45,958 nt of DNA from Oscillospiraceae bacterium (GCA_902798545.1 CADBWQ010000018.1:1-45958); one strand, 5' to 3'; shown: positions 6,651-16,174, counted from the first letter of the stretch. A program made the numbers and translations. Notes: generated by a model from the letters alone, not told the origin.

Positions 6651-9600
6651 TTACCAGGAGTCAAAAAGGGAGACCTGGCTGGAATCCGGGAGATCGCCGA
6701 AAGCGCCCAATTCCTTCAACGCCTCGATGTGAGCCGTCGAGACCTTTGGGCAGGCATTCGCCACTTCGGAGATTGAGACGAAACGTTTCCCCTCCCCCCT
6801 GACGCGTGCGAGATCCAGGGCGGCGCTCTCCCCCAGTCCGCCGATGCTCACGAAGGGAGGGCGGATGCGGCCGTCGTCGGTCAGGAGGAATTTCATCGCG
6901 TCGCTCTCATACAGATCGATGGGTGCGAAGGTGAAGCCGCGCATGTTGAACTCATACACCGCCTCCAGCGTCACCAGCAGATCCTCCTCATTGGCGGTCA
7001 GACTGGGTGCACGGCGCAGCTCGTTGATCTTCCGGCGCACGGACTCCGTTCCGCCGCACATCATGCGGGCGTCAAAGCCGCCCTTCTGGCTTCTCCGGTA
7101 GAAATACGCCGAGTAGAAGGCCAGGGGTTCGTGCACCTTGAACCAGGCGATGCGAAAGGCCATCATGACGTAGGCCACCGCGTGCGCCTTCGGGAACAGA
7201 TAGGCAATCTTTCTGGCGGACTCGATCCACCAGGACGGAACGCCCATGTCCTTCATCTGCTGCTCCGCATCGCCGGGGAAGCTGCCCGACTTCTTCACCT
7301 TCCCCTTTCGCACGGCCTCCATGGTCTTGAAGGCCAGGGAGGGCTCCATGCCTTTGGAGATCAGGTAGATCATGATGTCGTCGCGGCAGCCGATCGTCTC
7401 GTCGACCGTGGCAGTCCCGCTGACGATCAGGTCGTGGATGTTGCCGGCCCACACGTCGGTGCCGTGGGAGAAGCCGGAGAGACGCACCAGGGTGTCAAAG
7501 CAGTCCGGCTTGGTGTCGACGAGCATCTGGCGCGTGAAGTTCGTGCCGAACTCGGGGACGCCGATGGTGCCGGTCTTCCCGATGATGGGGTCCTCGTCCG
7601 GGAGGCCCAGCGCCGACGGGGACGTGAAGATGCTCATCGTCTCGGGGTCGGAGAGGGAGATCTCCTTGGCATCGACACCGGTCATGTCCTCCATCATGCG
7701 GATCATGGTCGGGTCATCGTGGCCAAGCTCGTCCAGCTTGAGGAGGTTGGCCTCCATGCAGTGGTACTCGAAGTGCGTCGTGATGATGTCGGAGTTCGGG
7801 TCGTCGGCGGGGTGCTGGACCGGGCAGAAGTCGGTCACGTCCATGTCCTGGGGCACGACGACGAGCCCGCCGGGGTGCTGGCCTGTGGTGCGCTTGACGC
7901 CCACGAGGCCCTGGGCGAGCCGGTTCTCCTCGGCGTGGGTGGTCTGGATGCCGCGCTCCTCGAGATACTTCTTCACATAGCCGAAGGCGGTCTTCTCGGC
8001 GAGCGTGCCGATCGTGCCGGCGCGGAAGACGTGGTCGGAGCCGAAGAGCACCTCGGTGTACTTGTGGGCCTTGGCCTGGTACTCGCCGGAGAAGTTCAGG
8101 TCGATATCCGGGGTCTTCTCGTTGCCGGGGAAGCCGAGGAAGGTCTCGAAGGGGATGTCAAAGCCGTCGCGGCGCATGGGTTTCCGGCAGAAGGGGCAGT
8201 CCTTCCCGGGCATGTCCGCGCCGCAACCGTAGTGGCGAGGCTCGGCGGAACCGTCTGGGGCCTCCTCCGCGGGGAGCTGCTGCCCGGCAGCGCCGTCCCA
8301 GCGGATGCCAAGCGTCGGGAACTCGGTATAGCGGCAGTCGGAGCAGACGTAGTGCGGCGGGAGGGAGTTGACCTCGGTGATGCCGGACATGAAGGCCACC
8401 ATGGACGAGCCCACGCTGCCGCGGCTGCCGACCAGGTAGCCGTGTTCGAGCGAGTTCTGGACCAGCTTCTGGGCCGACATGTAGATCACGTCGTAGTTGT
8501 GGTCGAGGATGGTTTTGAGCTCGGTGTCCACGCGCTCGCGCACCAGGGGCGGCGGGTTTTCGCCGTAGATGCGGTGCATCTTGTCGTAGACCAGGTCCTT
8601 GAGCTGCTGGGCGGAGTTCTCGATCCGCGGGGGGAACAGGTCACGGGGCAGCAGTTCGATCTCCTCCACCCTGTCGGCGATGGCCCGGGTGTTGGTCACG
8701 ACCACCTCGTAGGCGGTCTCCTTCCCCAGGTACTCGAACTCTTTGAGCATCTCGTCGGTGGTGCGGAAGTAGATCGGGCACGGCCGGTCCGCGTCGGAGA
8801 ACTTCTTCGCCGCCTGGAGGATGCGGCGGTACTGCTCGTCCTCGGGGTCGAGGAAGTGGACGTCCGAGGCCGCCACCACGGGTTTCGACATGCTGCGCCC
8901 GAGCTCGAGGATGCGGCGGTTGAAGTCCTGGAGGACCTGGACGGAGCTCACGCGGCCGTCGTCCACGAGGAAGCCGTTGTTCGCGATGGGCTGGATCTCC
9001 AGGTAGTCGTAGAGCGAGGCGATCCGCCGCAGCGTGGCGTCGTTCTCGCCGCGCATGACGGCGCCGTAGAGCTCACCCATGCCGCAGGCGGAGCCCACGA
9101 GGATACCCTCGCGGTGCTGGAGCAGGAGGCTCTTCGGGATGCGCGGGGTCTTGTAGAAGTACTTCAGGTACGACTGGGAGATCATCTCGTAGAGGTTCTT
9201 CAGCCCCGTGCGGTTGAGCACCAGGAGGATCATGTGCCAGGTCTTCGACGTGTCGGTGCGGCGCAGGGAGCTGTGGATGGACTCGATGTCGTCCAGGGTC
9301 CGGGCGCCCCGGGTGCGGAGCTCGGGGAGGAACTTGTCCATGATCCGGGCGACCACCATGGCGTCGTCCGAGGCGCGGTGGTGGTTGAACTTCGGCAGGT
9401 CCAGCCGGTTCGAGACGATGTCCAGCTTGAAGCGCTTCAGGTCCGGGAGCAGGTCCTGGCTCAGGGCCAGGGTGTCCAGGAACACCGGGTCGAAGCGCAG
9501 GCCGTGGCGCCGGGCCGTGGCCTTCATGAAGCCGGTGTCGAAGGAGGCGTTGTGCGCCACGAGGGGACGCCCCGCGGCAAAGGCGATGAAGGCCTCGAGC

Positions 9601-10718
9601 GCGACCTTCTCGTCCGGGGCGGCGGCGACGTCCGCATCCCGGATGCCCGTGAGCTCGGTGATCTCAGGCGGGATGGGGATGCCGGGGTTTACAAAAGTGT
9701 TGAACTCGGCAATGACCTCCGGCCCGCGGAACAGCACCGCGCCGATCTCCGTCATGCGGTCGGTCTGCGCGTTCAGGCCGGTGGTCTCGATGTCGAAGGC
9801 GATATACTCCGTGTCCAGGGGGAGGTCGGAACGGCCGTGCACCGCGGTGTTGCCGTCCATGTCGTTGTAATAGTAGGCCTCCAGACCGTAGATGATCTTC
9901 ACCCCGGCGTCCTTCCCCGCCTTCCACATGTCCGGGAAGGCCTGGGCCACACCATGGTCCGTCACCGCGATCGCGGGCATCCCCCAGTACGCCGCACGCT
10001 TCACCACCGCCTTCGGATCCGTCAGCGCGTCCATCGCCGAGAAGCGCGTGTGCAGGTGCAGCTCCACACGCTTCTCCTTCGCGTTGTCCGGCCGCACCGT
10101 CTTCTTCGTCTTCACGATGTTGCGTGGGTCTATGACCATGTCGTCATCAAACTTGGACCAGTTCACCTGGCCCTGGATCAGGAGGCAGTCGTGCTCCTTG
10201 ATTCGCTCGAGGATACTCTGGTCGTCTTCGGCGCGGAGATAATGCGTTACCCGGATGGAGCTGGTCTTGTCGGTGATGTCAAAGGAGAGAATCGCGGCAC
10301 CGCGCTTCGCCAGTTCCCGGGATGTCACGGAGATGACCTCACCCTGTACGGTGACACGGCCGGATTCCAGTGTGACAGTGTTCAACGGGACGGGACTCTG
10401 TCGGATAGACCGGCCCATGAGGACATCCCCCGGGGAAACATGTCCGGTCTCGGCCGGGAGAGTGACAGTATTCGTAGTAGGCGGATAATCCGGGTTCAGT
10501 GTCACTGTGTTCAAACCATAGTCACGGCGCAGCCGTTCAGTCAGGTCATGCAGGTCCACCGGGGAGGGCATGGCCGCAAACCGTGCCGAGACACTAAGGC
10601 TGCGCTCGGCCGTGTTCACAAGGACCTCGGTCACCCAAGCCTTCTCCAGCCCGCCCGCTGCGCTCTGCAGCGGGGCACAGCCAGGGAAGACCGTGAGGAA
10701 TGGGGTATGGTCAGCCAT
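6651..10718 (-). CDS. polC: DNA polymerase III PolC-type alpha subunit
   Basis: Replicative polymerase of Gram-positive bacteria with built-in 3'-5' proofreading. Domains in order: a short divergent N-terminal region (1-125), OB fold (about 125-205), split PHP domain starting with ELHLHTRFSAMD (219-230), DnaQ-type exonuclease with DIETTG (309), HNASFD (389) and HRASDD (447), cysteine-rich zinc region with CSDC and CPFC near 790-845, and the polymerase core with TPDIDLNFSGE near 868. At 1355 residues it is somewhat shorter than the usual 1430-1440, mostly at the N-terminus. The ATG at 10718 has GGAGGAG upstream and overlaps the ispG stop by 8 bases. The middle of the gene is clearly richer in GC than both ends and than its neighbours. 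Confidence 0.95.
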   Translation of the reverse strand: MADHTPFLTVFPGCAPLQSAAGGLEKAWVTEVLVNTAERSLSVSARFAAMPSPVDLHDLTERLRRDYGLNTVTLNPDYPPTTNTVTLPAETGHVSPGDVLMGRSIRQSPVPLNTVTLESGRVTVQGEVISVTSRELAKRGAAILSFDITDKTSSIRVTHYLRAEDDQSILERIKEHDCLLIQGQVNWSKFDDDMVIDPRNIVKTKKTVRPDNAKEKRVELHLHTRFSAMDALTDPKAVVKRAAYWGMPAIAVTDHGVAQAFPDMWKAGKDAGVKIIYGLEAYYYNDMDGNTAVHGRSDLPLDTEYIAFDIETTGLNAQTDRMTEIGAVLFRGPEVIAEFNTFVNPGIPIPPEITELTGIRDADVAAAPDEKVALEAFIAFAAGRPLVAHNASFDTGFMKATARRHGLRFDPVFLDTLALSQDLLPDLKRFKLDIVSNRLDLPKFNHHRASDDAMVVARIMDKFLPELRTRGARTLDDIESIHSSLRRTDTSKTWHMILLVLNRTGLKNLYEMISQSYLKYFYKTPRIPKSLLLQHREGILVGSACGMGELYGAVMRGENDATLRRIASLYDYLEIQPIANNGFLVDDGRVSSVQVLQDFNRRILELGRSMSKPVVAASDVHFLDPEDEQYRRILQAAKKFSDADRPCPIYFRTTDEMLKEFEYLGKETAYEVVVTNTRAIADRVEEIELLPRDLFPPRIENSAQQLKDLVYDKMHRIYGENPPPLVRERVDTELKTILDHNYDVIYMSAQKLVQNSLEHGYLVGSRGSVGSSMVAFMSGITEVNSLPPHYVCSDCRYTEFPTLGIRWDGAAGQQLPAEEAPDGSAEPRHYGCGADMPGKDCPFCRKPMRRDGFDIPFETFLGFPGNEKTPDIDLNFSGEYQAKAHKYTEVLFGSDHVFRAGTIGTLAEKTAFGYVKKYLEERGIQTTHAEENRLAQGLVGVKRTTGQHPGGLVVVPQDMDVTDFCPVQHPADDPNSDIITTHFEYHCMEANLLKLDELGHDDPTMIRMMEDMTGVDAKEISLSDPETMSIFTSPSALGLPDEDPIIGKTGTIGVPEFGTNFTRQMLVDTKPDCFDTLVRLSGFSHGTDVWAGNIHDLIVSGTATVDETIGCRDDIMIYLISKGMEPSLAFKTMEAVRKGKVKKSGSFPGDAEQQMKDMGVPSWWIESARKIAYLFPKAHAVAYVMMAFRIAWFKVHEPLAFYSAYFYRRSQKGGFDARMMCGGTESVRRKINELRRAPSLTANEEDLLVTLEAVYEFNMRGFTFAPIDLYESDAMKFLLTDDGRIRPPFVSIGGLGESAALDLARVRGEGKRFVSISEVANACPKVSTAHIEALKELGAFGDLPDSSQVSLFDSW

Positions 10719-11775
10719 GCAGAGACTCCTCCGAGGCAATGAGGTCCATAAGTCGCTCCAGCAGTTCATCATAGGGGTAGGTGCCCAGGACCTCCCCTTT
10801 CTTAAAGAGCAGGCCCTTGTCTCGGCCTCCGGCGATACCGTAGTCCGCTTCCCGCGCCTCGCCCGGACCGTTTACCACACAGCCCATGACCGCCACGGTG
10901 ATGTCCCGGTTCAGGTCGCGCACATGCTCTTCTACCCGGGTTGCAAGGGAGATGAGATCAATTTCCGTGCGGCCGCAGGTCGGGCACGAGACAAATTTCA
11001 CTCCACCCGTGCGGACGCCCGCAGCTTTCAGAATAGCGATCCCGGCAGTCACTTCGCGCACAGGGTCTGCGGTAAGTGATACGCGGATAGTATTGCCGAT
11101 CCCCTCCATGAGGAGCGTACCGATTCCGACTGCCGACTGGATCGTCCCGTTATACTCCGTCCCCGTTTCCGTCACCCCGAGGTGAAGCGGGAACGGAAAG
11201 GTCTCCGCCGCAAGACGGTATGCCGCCACGGTAAGCGGGACGGTGGAAGACTTCAGAGAAAGGCAGATATCCTCGAAGTCGTTTTGCAGCAGCAGATTCA
11301 CGTGGCTCCGGGCGCTCTCGACCATTGCCTCCGGGCAGGGATGTCCATATTTCTCCAGAAGGCGCTTCTCCAAAGAACCTGCATTCACTCCGATCCGAAT
11401 CGGGATACGGCGAGCACGGCATGCGTCAGCAACAGCCTTTACGTTTTCTGGCCCGCCGATATTGCCCGGATTGATTCTGATCTTATCAATACCGCGTTCG
11501 GCACACAGCAGCGCCAGACGGTAGTCAAAGTGGATATCCGCCACCAGGGGAACATCAACCTGCTCCCTGATCTTGTCGATGGAGAGAGCGGAACGCTCAT
11601 CCGGAACAGCAATACGCACAATATCCGCACCTGCTGCACGCATGGCGCGGATCTGGCGGACGGTGGCTTCCACGTCCCAGGTTTTTGTATTGCACATGGT
11701 CTGGACAGAGACAGGGGCGTCTCCGCCTATCGTAATGCCGCCGACAACGATTCGGCGGGTTTCGGTTCTTGTCAT
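10711..11775 (-). CDS. ispG: 4-hydroxy-3-methylbut-2-enyl diphosphate synthase (flavodoxin/ferredoxin-dependent)
   Basis: [4Fe-4S] enzyme of the non-mevalonate (MEP) isoprenoid pathway; converts MEcPP to HMBPP. The TIM-barrel start MTRTETRRIVVGGITIGG and the C-terminal cluster-binding segments SCPTCGRTEIDL (near 262-273) and MGCVVNGPGEA (near 297) carry the three ligand cysteines. The 354 residues fit the compact bacterial form. GGAGG precedes the ATG. It sits between rseP and polC, a classic clostridial order, and its last codons overlap polC, implying coupled translation. Another MEP enzyme, dxr, is two genes upstream on the same transcript. Confidence 0.95.
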   Translation of the reverse strand: MTRTETRRIVVGGITIGGDAPVSVQTMCNTKTWDVEATVRQIRAMRAAGADIVRIAVPDERSALSIDKIREQVDVPLVADIHFDYRLALLCAERGIDKIRINPGNIGGPENVKAVADACRARRIPIRIGVNAGSLEKRLLEKYGHPCPEAMVESARSHVNLLLQNDFEDICLSLKSSTVPLTVAAYRLAAETFPFPLHLGVTETGTEYNGTIQSAVGIGTLLMEGIGNTIRVSLTADPVREVTAGIAILKAAGVRTGGVKFVSCPTCGRTEIDLISLATRVEEHVRDLNRDITVAVMGCVVNGPGEAREADYGIAGGRDKGLLFKKGEVLGTYPYDELLERLMDLIASEESLHG

Positions 11776-11803
11776 AGCTTACCTCCGAAGAATCCTGTAG
11801 TGT

Positions 11804-12859
11804 TCAGTGAAACAGCTTGAGGACGTCGTTAAACATGATGACCGCCATCAGAGCCAGCAGAAGGGCCATTCCTCCGGCGTGGATCCAGGATTCATACTTT
11901 GGGTCCAGTCTGCGGCGCGAGACGGCTTCAATAAGCATCGTCACGATCAGCAGAAAGATGCGTCCACCGTCGAGCGCCGGAATGGGCAGCATGTTCATAA
12001 TCGCGAGATTGATGGCAATGAACGCACCAAGATAAAGAATATTGTAAAGCGCATCGGTAGTTGACGCCGCGCTCTCCCCTGTCTCCGCCATCAAGTCGAC
12101 GATTCCGACCGGTCCGGACATATCCTTGAGTCCCACCTCGCCGTGGATCAACTGGCTCAGGCCCATCCAGACCATCCGCCCGAACTCCATGGCAGTATCC
12201 CAGCTGTAGCGAATCTTCACAGGAAAAGTAGCTTCCTCATAGCCGAAATTGAAGCCGTAGAGCTCTCTCTCCTGCCCTTCATAGAGCTGCGGCGTCATGG
12301 CGAAGTCATTCAGCACGACACGCCTGCCGTCACGCAGGAGCACGAGATCATAGATACCGTTCCCCTGGTGCAGAAAATCGCTGACATCATAATACTGGTA
12401 GATCCGGTGACCGTTGACCTTCACAAAGCGGTCCCCCACCTGCAGTCCTTCCGCGCTCTCATAGGGGCAGCCGTCCACAAAGCTCTCAATCGTCGGGGAA
12501 ACAAAGGCAGCTGCACCGAGATAAAGGCAGAAGATCACGATCAGGCCGAGAAGGAAGTTGTTGAACGATCCGGCACAGAGGATCAGGATCCGCTTCCACC
12601 AGGGCTGGACCACAAATGCACGCGGGTCTCCGGAATCCTCCTCTTCGCCTTCCATGGCACAGTAGCCGCCGAGAGGCACCGCCCGCAGGGCATAGAGCGT
12701 CTCTCCGCGCTGCTTCTTCCAGATGGCCGGTCCCATACCGACGGAAAACTCGTTGACCTTAACACCGCAGAGCTTGGCCACCGAGAAGTGGCCGAACTCA
12801 TGTACGGCGATCAAGAGACCGAAAATCAGAATTGCGAACAGAACATAGATCAATGACAT
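11804..12859 (-). CDS. rseP: Site-2 protease family zinc metalloprotease RseP
   Basis: Membrane-embedded protease that cuts transmembrane substrates such as anti-sigma factors and leftover signal peptides. The zinc motif HEFGH (residues 20-24) lies in the first membrane helix. A PDZ domain occupies roughly residues 110-190, with QVGDRFVKVNGHRI in its core. The second active-site motif NMLPIPALDGGR is near residue 297, followed by closing membrane helices. The length of 351 is close to typical. It begins 6 bases after the dxr stop, with AGGAG twelve bases upstream of the ATG. Confidence 0.94.
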   Translation of the reverse strand: MSLIYVLFAILIFGLLIAVHEFGHFSVAKLCGVKVNEFSVGMGPAIWKKQRGETLYALRAVPLGGYCAMEGEEEDSGDPRAFVVQPWWKRILILCAGSFNNFLLGLIVIFCLYLGAAAFVSPTIESFVDGCPYESAEGLQVGDRFVKVNGHRIYQYYDVSDFLHQGNGIYDLVLLRDGRRVVLNDFAMTPQLYEGQERELYGFNFGYEEATFPVKIRYSWDTAMEFGRMVWMGLSQLIHGEVGLKDMSGPVGIVDLMAETGESAASTTDALYNILYLGAFIAINLAIMNMLPIPALDGGRIFLLIVTMLIEAVSRRRLDPKYESWIHAGGMALLLALMAVIMFNDVLKLFH

Positions 12860-12865
12860 ACGGGG

Positions 12866-14014
12866 TTACACTCCTGTGGTTTCGTGTACAAACTGACGTG
12901 CTTCCGCATCCGCGGCGAGAATGGTTTCCAGATCAGACGCGTCATCGTCGGCGAGCTTTTCCACCGCCGCAGCCGCGAGGTCATAGATCCGGTTAAAGCC
13001 CAGCTTCTCCTTCAGGAAGAGATGGACCGCTTCTTCATTGGCCGCGCTCATCACGCATCCTGCGGTGCCGCCCCGGCGGGCACAGTCGATGGCAAGCCGG
13101 AGGCAGGGGAAATTCTCCAGATCCGGCGCTTCAAAGGTCAGGCCCTGCAGGCTTGTGAAGTCAAGCCGATCGAACATGGACGGAAGGCGCTCAGGATACG
13201 TAAGCGCGAGCTGTATTGGAAGGCCCATGTCAGGGACGCCCATCTGAGCGATGACCGTGCCGTCGATGAGCTCGACCATGGAGTGGATCACGCTCTGTGG
13301 ATGAATAACAACCTGAATATCGTCCGGTGTTACGCCGAAGAGGCGCATGGCTTCGATAAATTCAAGCCCCTTGTTCATGAGCGTGGCACTGTCGACCGAG
13401 ATTTTCGCGCCCATATTCCAGCGCGGGTGCTTCACTGCCTGGGCAGGCGTGATATTCTCGAGGGTGCCGCGTTTCTGTCCGCGGAAGGGGCCGCCGGAAC
13501 AGGTCAGAAGAATCTTCTTCAGCTCTCCGGGGCCGCGCCCCATCAGGCACTGGAAGATGGCAGAATGCTCCGAGTCGACAGGAATGATTTCGGCGCCGGT
13601 CTCCCCGGCGCGCCGCATGACAATCTCGCCTGCGCAGACCAGGGTCTCTTTATTCGCCAAAGCAATACGCTTCTTTGCCTCGATGGCGGCGAGAGTCGGT
13701 TTCAGCCCCACAGCGCCGGACACAGCAGTCACAACACAGTCGATGCTGTCCAGCGTAGCTGCTTCCAGAAGTCCGTCCATGCCGCTTCCGACACGGATGT
13801 CCGTATCCGCCAGTGCGACCTTCAACTCTCTCGCGGCCGTCTCGTCATATACCGCGACGAACTCCGGACGAAACCGGCGTGCCTGCTCTTCAAGGCGGTC
13901 AATCTGGCGGTTCGCGGTCAGTGCGGCAACGCGGATTCCGGTGTACTCGGCGACCGCGGCGGTCTGCCTTCCGATGGACCCCGTGCAGCCCAGAATAGAA
14001 ATTGCTTTCACCAT
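12866..14014 (-). CDS. dxr: 1-deoxy-D-xylulose 5-phosphate reductoisomerase
   Basis: First committed step of the MEP pathway: rearranges and reduces DXP to MEP with NADPH and a divalent metal. The NADPH loop GCTGSIGRQ is at residues 9-17. The metal/substrate region contains PVDSEHSAIFQCL near residues 147-159, and the HPRWNMGAKISVDSATLMNKG segment family-members share begins near 208. At 382 residues it is full length. The start at 14014 is where family similarity begins; AAAGGAG is 13 bases upstream, a slightly long spacing. The usual neighbour cdsA is absent: the uppS stop is only 22 bases upstream. Confidence 0.95.
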   Translation of the reverse strand: MVKAISILGCTGSIGRQTAAVAEYTGIRVAALTANRQIDRLEEQARRFRPEFVAVYDETAARELKVALADTDIRVGSGMDGLLEAATLDSIDCVVTAVSGAVGLKPTLAAIEAKKRIALANKETLVCAGEIVMRRAGETGAEIIPVDSEHSAIFQCLMGRGPGELKKILLTCSGGPFRGQKRGTLENITPAQAVKHPRWNMGAKISVDSATLMNKGLEFIEAMRLFGVTPDDIQVVIHPQSVIHSMVELIDGTVIAQMGVPDMGLPIQLALTYPERLPSMFDRLDFTSLQGLTFEAPDLENFPCLRLAIDCARRGGTAGCVMSAANEEAVHLFLKEKLGFNRIYDLAAAAVEKLADDDASDLETILAADAEARQFVHETTGV

Positions 14015-14036
14015 AATGATTCGATAACTCCTTTGT

Positions 14037-14771
14037 TCAGACCTTGACTCCGCCGTAGCGGCGGTCCCGCTGCCGGAACACCGCAATCGCCTTATCCAGC
14101 TCTTCGGTTGTAAAATCTGGCCACAGGACGTCGGTAAAGTAGAATTCGGAATAGGCGCACTGCCAAAGCAGGAAATTGGAGATCCGCTGTTCTCCACCCG
14201 GACGGATCAGCAGATCCGGATCCGGGACACCGGAGGAGTAGAGATAATCAGAAAAGAGTTCTTCCGTTAATTCCCTGTCGGTCTTCCCTTCTGCGAGATC
14301 CCGGGCATAGTGTTGCGCTGCCTGCACAATATCCGCGCGGCCACCGTAGTTGAGGCAGATGTTCGCCTGAAAGCCGTCAATGCGCTTTGCAATTTCGTTG
14401 GTTCGAGCGACCAGCGCCTGCAGCTCCGGTGAGAGCCCCTCAACATCGCCAAAAACCCGCATCTTCATCCCATCGCGCTCCATGGTGTCAATAGCCTCGT
14501 GCAGGTACTTGTTCAGCAGGCGCATAAGCGTCTTCACCTCATCAGAGGGGCGCTTCCAGTTCTCGGTGGAAAAGGCGTAGACTGTCAGATAGTCCACCCC
14601 AATGTCACGGCAGTAGAGGGCGATCTTCCGGAAATTCTCGGCCCCCACGGCATGTCCGGCGGTACGCGGCAGTCCGCGCTTCTTCGCCCAACGACCGTTT
14701 CCGTCAAGGATAATCGCAATATGGCGGGGGACATACTCCCCCGCCGGTAACTTTGTCTGTTTCACAGGCAT
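14037..14771 (-). CDS. uppS: Isoprenyl transferase (undecaprenyl diphosphate synthase)
   Basis: Cis-prenyltransferase that extends farnesyl diphosphate with IPP to undecaprenyl diphosphate, the lipid carrier for peptidoglycan and other wall polymers. The diagnostic IILDGNGRWAKKRGLPR is near residues 20-36, with catalytic Asp23. YAFSTENWKRP follows near residue 69, and the IPP-binding RPGGEQRISNFLLWQCAYSE comes later. The 244 residues match the family. The ATG shares one base with the frr stop (ATGA), a coupling arrangement. Dxr follows after 22 bases. Confidence 0.95.
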   Translation of the reverse strand: MPVKQTKLPAGEYVPRHIAIILDGNGRWAKKRGLPRTAGHAVGAENFRKIALYCRDIGVDYLTVYAFSTENWKRPSDEVKTLMRLLNKYLHEAIDTMERDGMKMRVFGDVEGLSPELQALVARTNEIAKRIDGFQANICLNYGGRADIVQAAQHYARDLAEGKTDRELTEELFSDYLYSSGVPDPDLLIRPGGEQRISNFLLWQCAYSEFYFTDVLWPDFTTEELDKAIAVFRQRDRRYGGVKV

Positions 14772-15322
14772 CAGATCTCCGTCAGCTCTTTTTCTTTCTT
14801 CTCGGTGATTTTGTCGATCTCCTTGATATAGTCATCCGTAAGCTTCTGGATGTCTTTTTCCGCGATCTTGTAGTCGTCTTCAGTCATGTCGGACGACTTC
14901 TGCTGCTTCTTGAACTTCTCAATCGCATCGCGGCGGATGTTGCGGATGGCAACCTTGCTCTCTTCTCCGTACTTGCGGGTCTGCTTGGCGAGGTCCTTAC
15001 GGCGTTCCTCAGTCAACGGCGGGAAGACCAGGCGGATCGCGCGGCCGTCGTTCTGCGGGTTGATACCCAGATCGGAGGCTAGGATGGCGCGCTCGATTCC
15101 TTTCAGCAGAGAGCTGTCCCAGGGCTGGATCATCAGAGAGCGGGGATCTGGCGTGGCAATCGTCGCAACCTGCTGGATCGGGGTCGGTACGCCGTAATAG
15201 TCAACCTGGATCTGATCCAGGACCGCGGCATTGGCTCTGCCGGCGCGTATCGTGGCGAGCTGGGTATTCAGCGCGTCGCAGGTTTTCTTCATCTTGTTTT
15301 CAAATTCTGGATAATCTGACAT
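14771..15322 (-). CDS. frr: Ribosome recycling factor
   Basis: Splits post-termination ribosomes together with EF-G. At 183 residues it is full length (usually about 185). Family segments include ATIRAGRANAAVLDQIQVDY, GIERAILASDLGINP and the helical C-terminal bundle rich in Lys and Glu ending KELTEI. I start at MSDYPEFENKMKK (15322), which has AGGAGG nine bases upstream; longer readings upstream have no family similarity. It follows pyrH after about 95 bases and precedes uppS with a 1-base overlap. Confidence 0.96.
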   Translation of the reverse strand: MSDYPEFENKMKKTCDALNTQLATIRAGRANAAVLDQIQVDYYGVPTPIQQVATIATPDPRSLMIQPWDSSLLKGIERAILASDLGINPQNDGRAIRLVFPPLTEERRKDLAKQTRKYGEESKVAIRNIRRDAIEKFKKQQKSSDMTEDDYKIAEKDIQKLTDDYIKEIDKITEKKEKELTEI

Positions 15323-15416
15323 TTTTATTCCTCCTGTAGCAATTATATGAACAAATAATTGAGCACACGTGTTAAGGATCCGGAAACAATCGGCAGATGA
15401 ACGGTAAAAGACAAGC

Positions 15417-16127
15417 TCAGCGTACAAAGGTGCCGATCTTTTCTCCGTCCAGTACCCGTAGGATATTCTCCGGATCAGCCAGTGCAAACACAATAACCGG
15501 AAGGTTGTTGTCCATGGCGAGGCTCGTGGCTGTGGAGTCCATCACCTGCAGGCGCAGGCGGAGCACTTCTGTATATGCGATCTCATCGAATTTAACAGCC
15601 GTCGGCTCCTTCCGCGGATCGGCGCTGTAGACGCCGTCGATATTCTTGGCAAGCAGGATCGCATCCGCACCGATCTCCGCTGCGCGCAAGACCGCAGCCG
15701 TATCAGTGGAGAAGAATGGATGGCCCGTACCACAACCGAAGAGAACAACCTTTCCGCTCTCGAGATATTCAACGGCCTTCTTTACGTCGTGGCGCTCACC
15801 GACGCCCTGAATGTCCACAGCGGTCATCACCCGGGCGTCCACACCACACTGACGAAAGACATCCGCAACCGCCAGACAGTTCATAGCTGTCGCCAGCATG
15901 CCCATCCGGTCCGCGCTGACGCGCTCTACCTTTCCGGCACCGTCCTTCACACCGCGCCAGAAGTTTCCGCCGCCAATAACAATACCGATCTGGGCACCCA
16001 GTTCCAGACTCTTCTTCACACTCTCACAGACGGAGGAAACAAAGCCGAAGTCAAAGCCGGTCCCCTTTTCACCGCTGAGAGCTTCACCGCTGATCTTGAT
16101 CAGAACTCTTTTATATTTCAGACTCAT
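15417..16127 (-). CDS. pyrH: UMP kinase
   Basis: Phosphorylates UMP to UDP; hexameric member of the amino-acid-kinase fold, unrelated to eukaryotic UMP kinases. Key motifs: KISGEALSG (11-19), VIGGGNFWRG near 50-59, ADRMGMLATAMN near 72-83 and GTGHPFFSTDTAAVLRA near 130-146. The 236 residues are standard. It is the first gene of the pyrH-frr-uppS-dxr-rseP-ispG-polC series, with a promoter about 50 bases upstream of the ATG. Confidence 0.96.
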   Translation of the reverse strand: MSLKYKRVLIKISGEALSGEKGTGFDFGFVSSVCESVKKSLELGAQIGIVIGGGNFWRGVKDGAGKVERVSADRMGMLATAMNCLAVADVFRQCGVDARVMTAVDIQGVGERHDVKKAVEYLESGKVVLFGCGTGHPFFSTDTAAVLRAAEIGADAILLAKNIDGVYSADPRKEPTAVKFDEIAYTEVLRLRLQVMDSTATSLAMDNNLPVIVFALADPENILRVLDGEKIGTFVR

Positions 16128-16174
16128 AGTATAATTAATCCTTTCATCAGGTTGAATGCTTCTCGTTCCCGGTT

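Noticed and set aside
7131-10742. A 1203-codon open frame on the plus strand antisense to polC.
   Set aside because: It is a by-product of the strong GC3 bias of polC. It has no domain sequence, no ribosome site and an odd composition rich in Val/His/Asp/Glu/Leu, while the minus strand gives a complete PolC.
12143-12856. Long plus-strand frames antisense to rseP and dxr (12143-12856, 12884-14047).
   Set aside because: Shadow frames of well-recognised minus-strand genes; no motifs or start signals.
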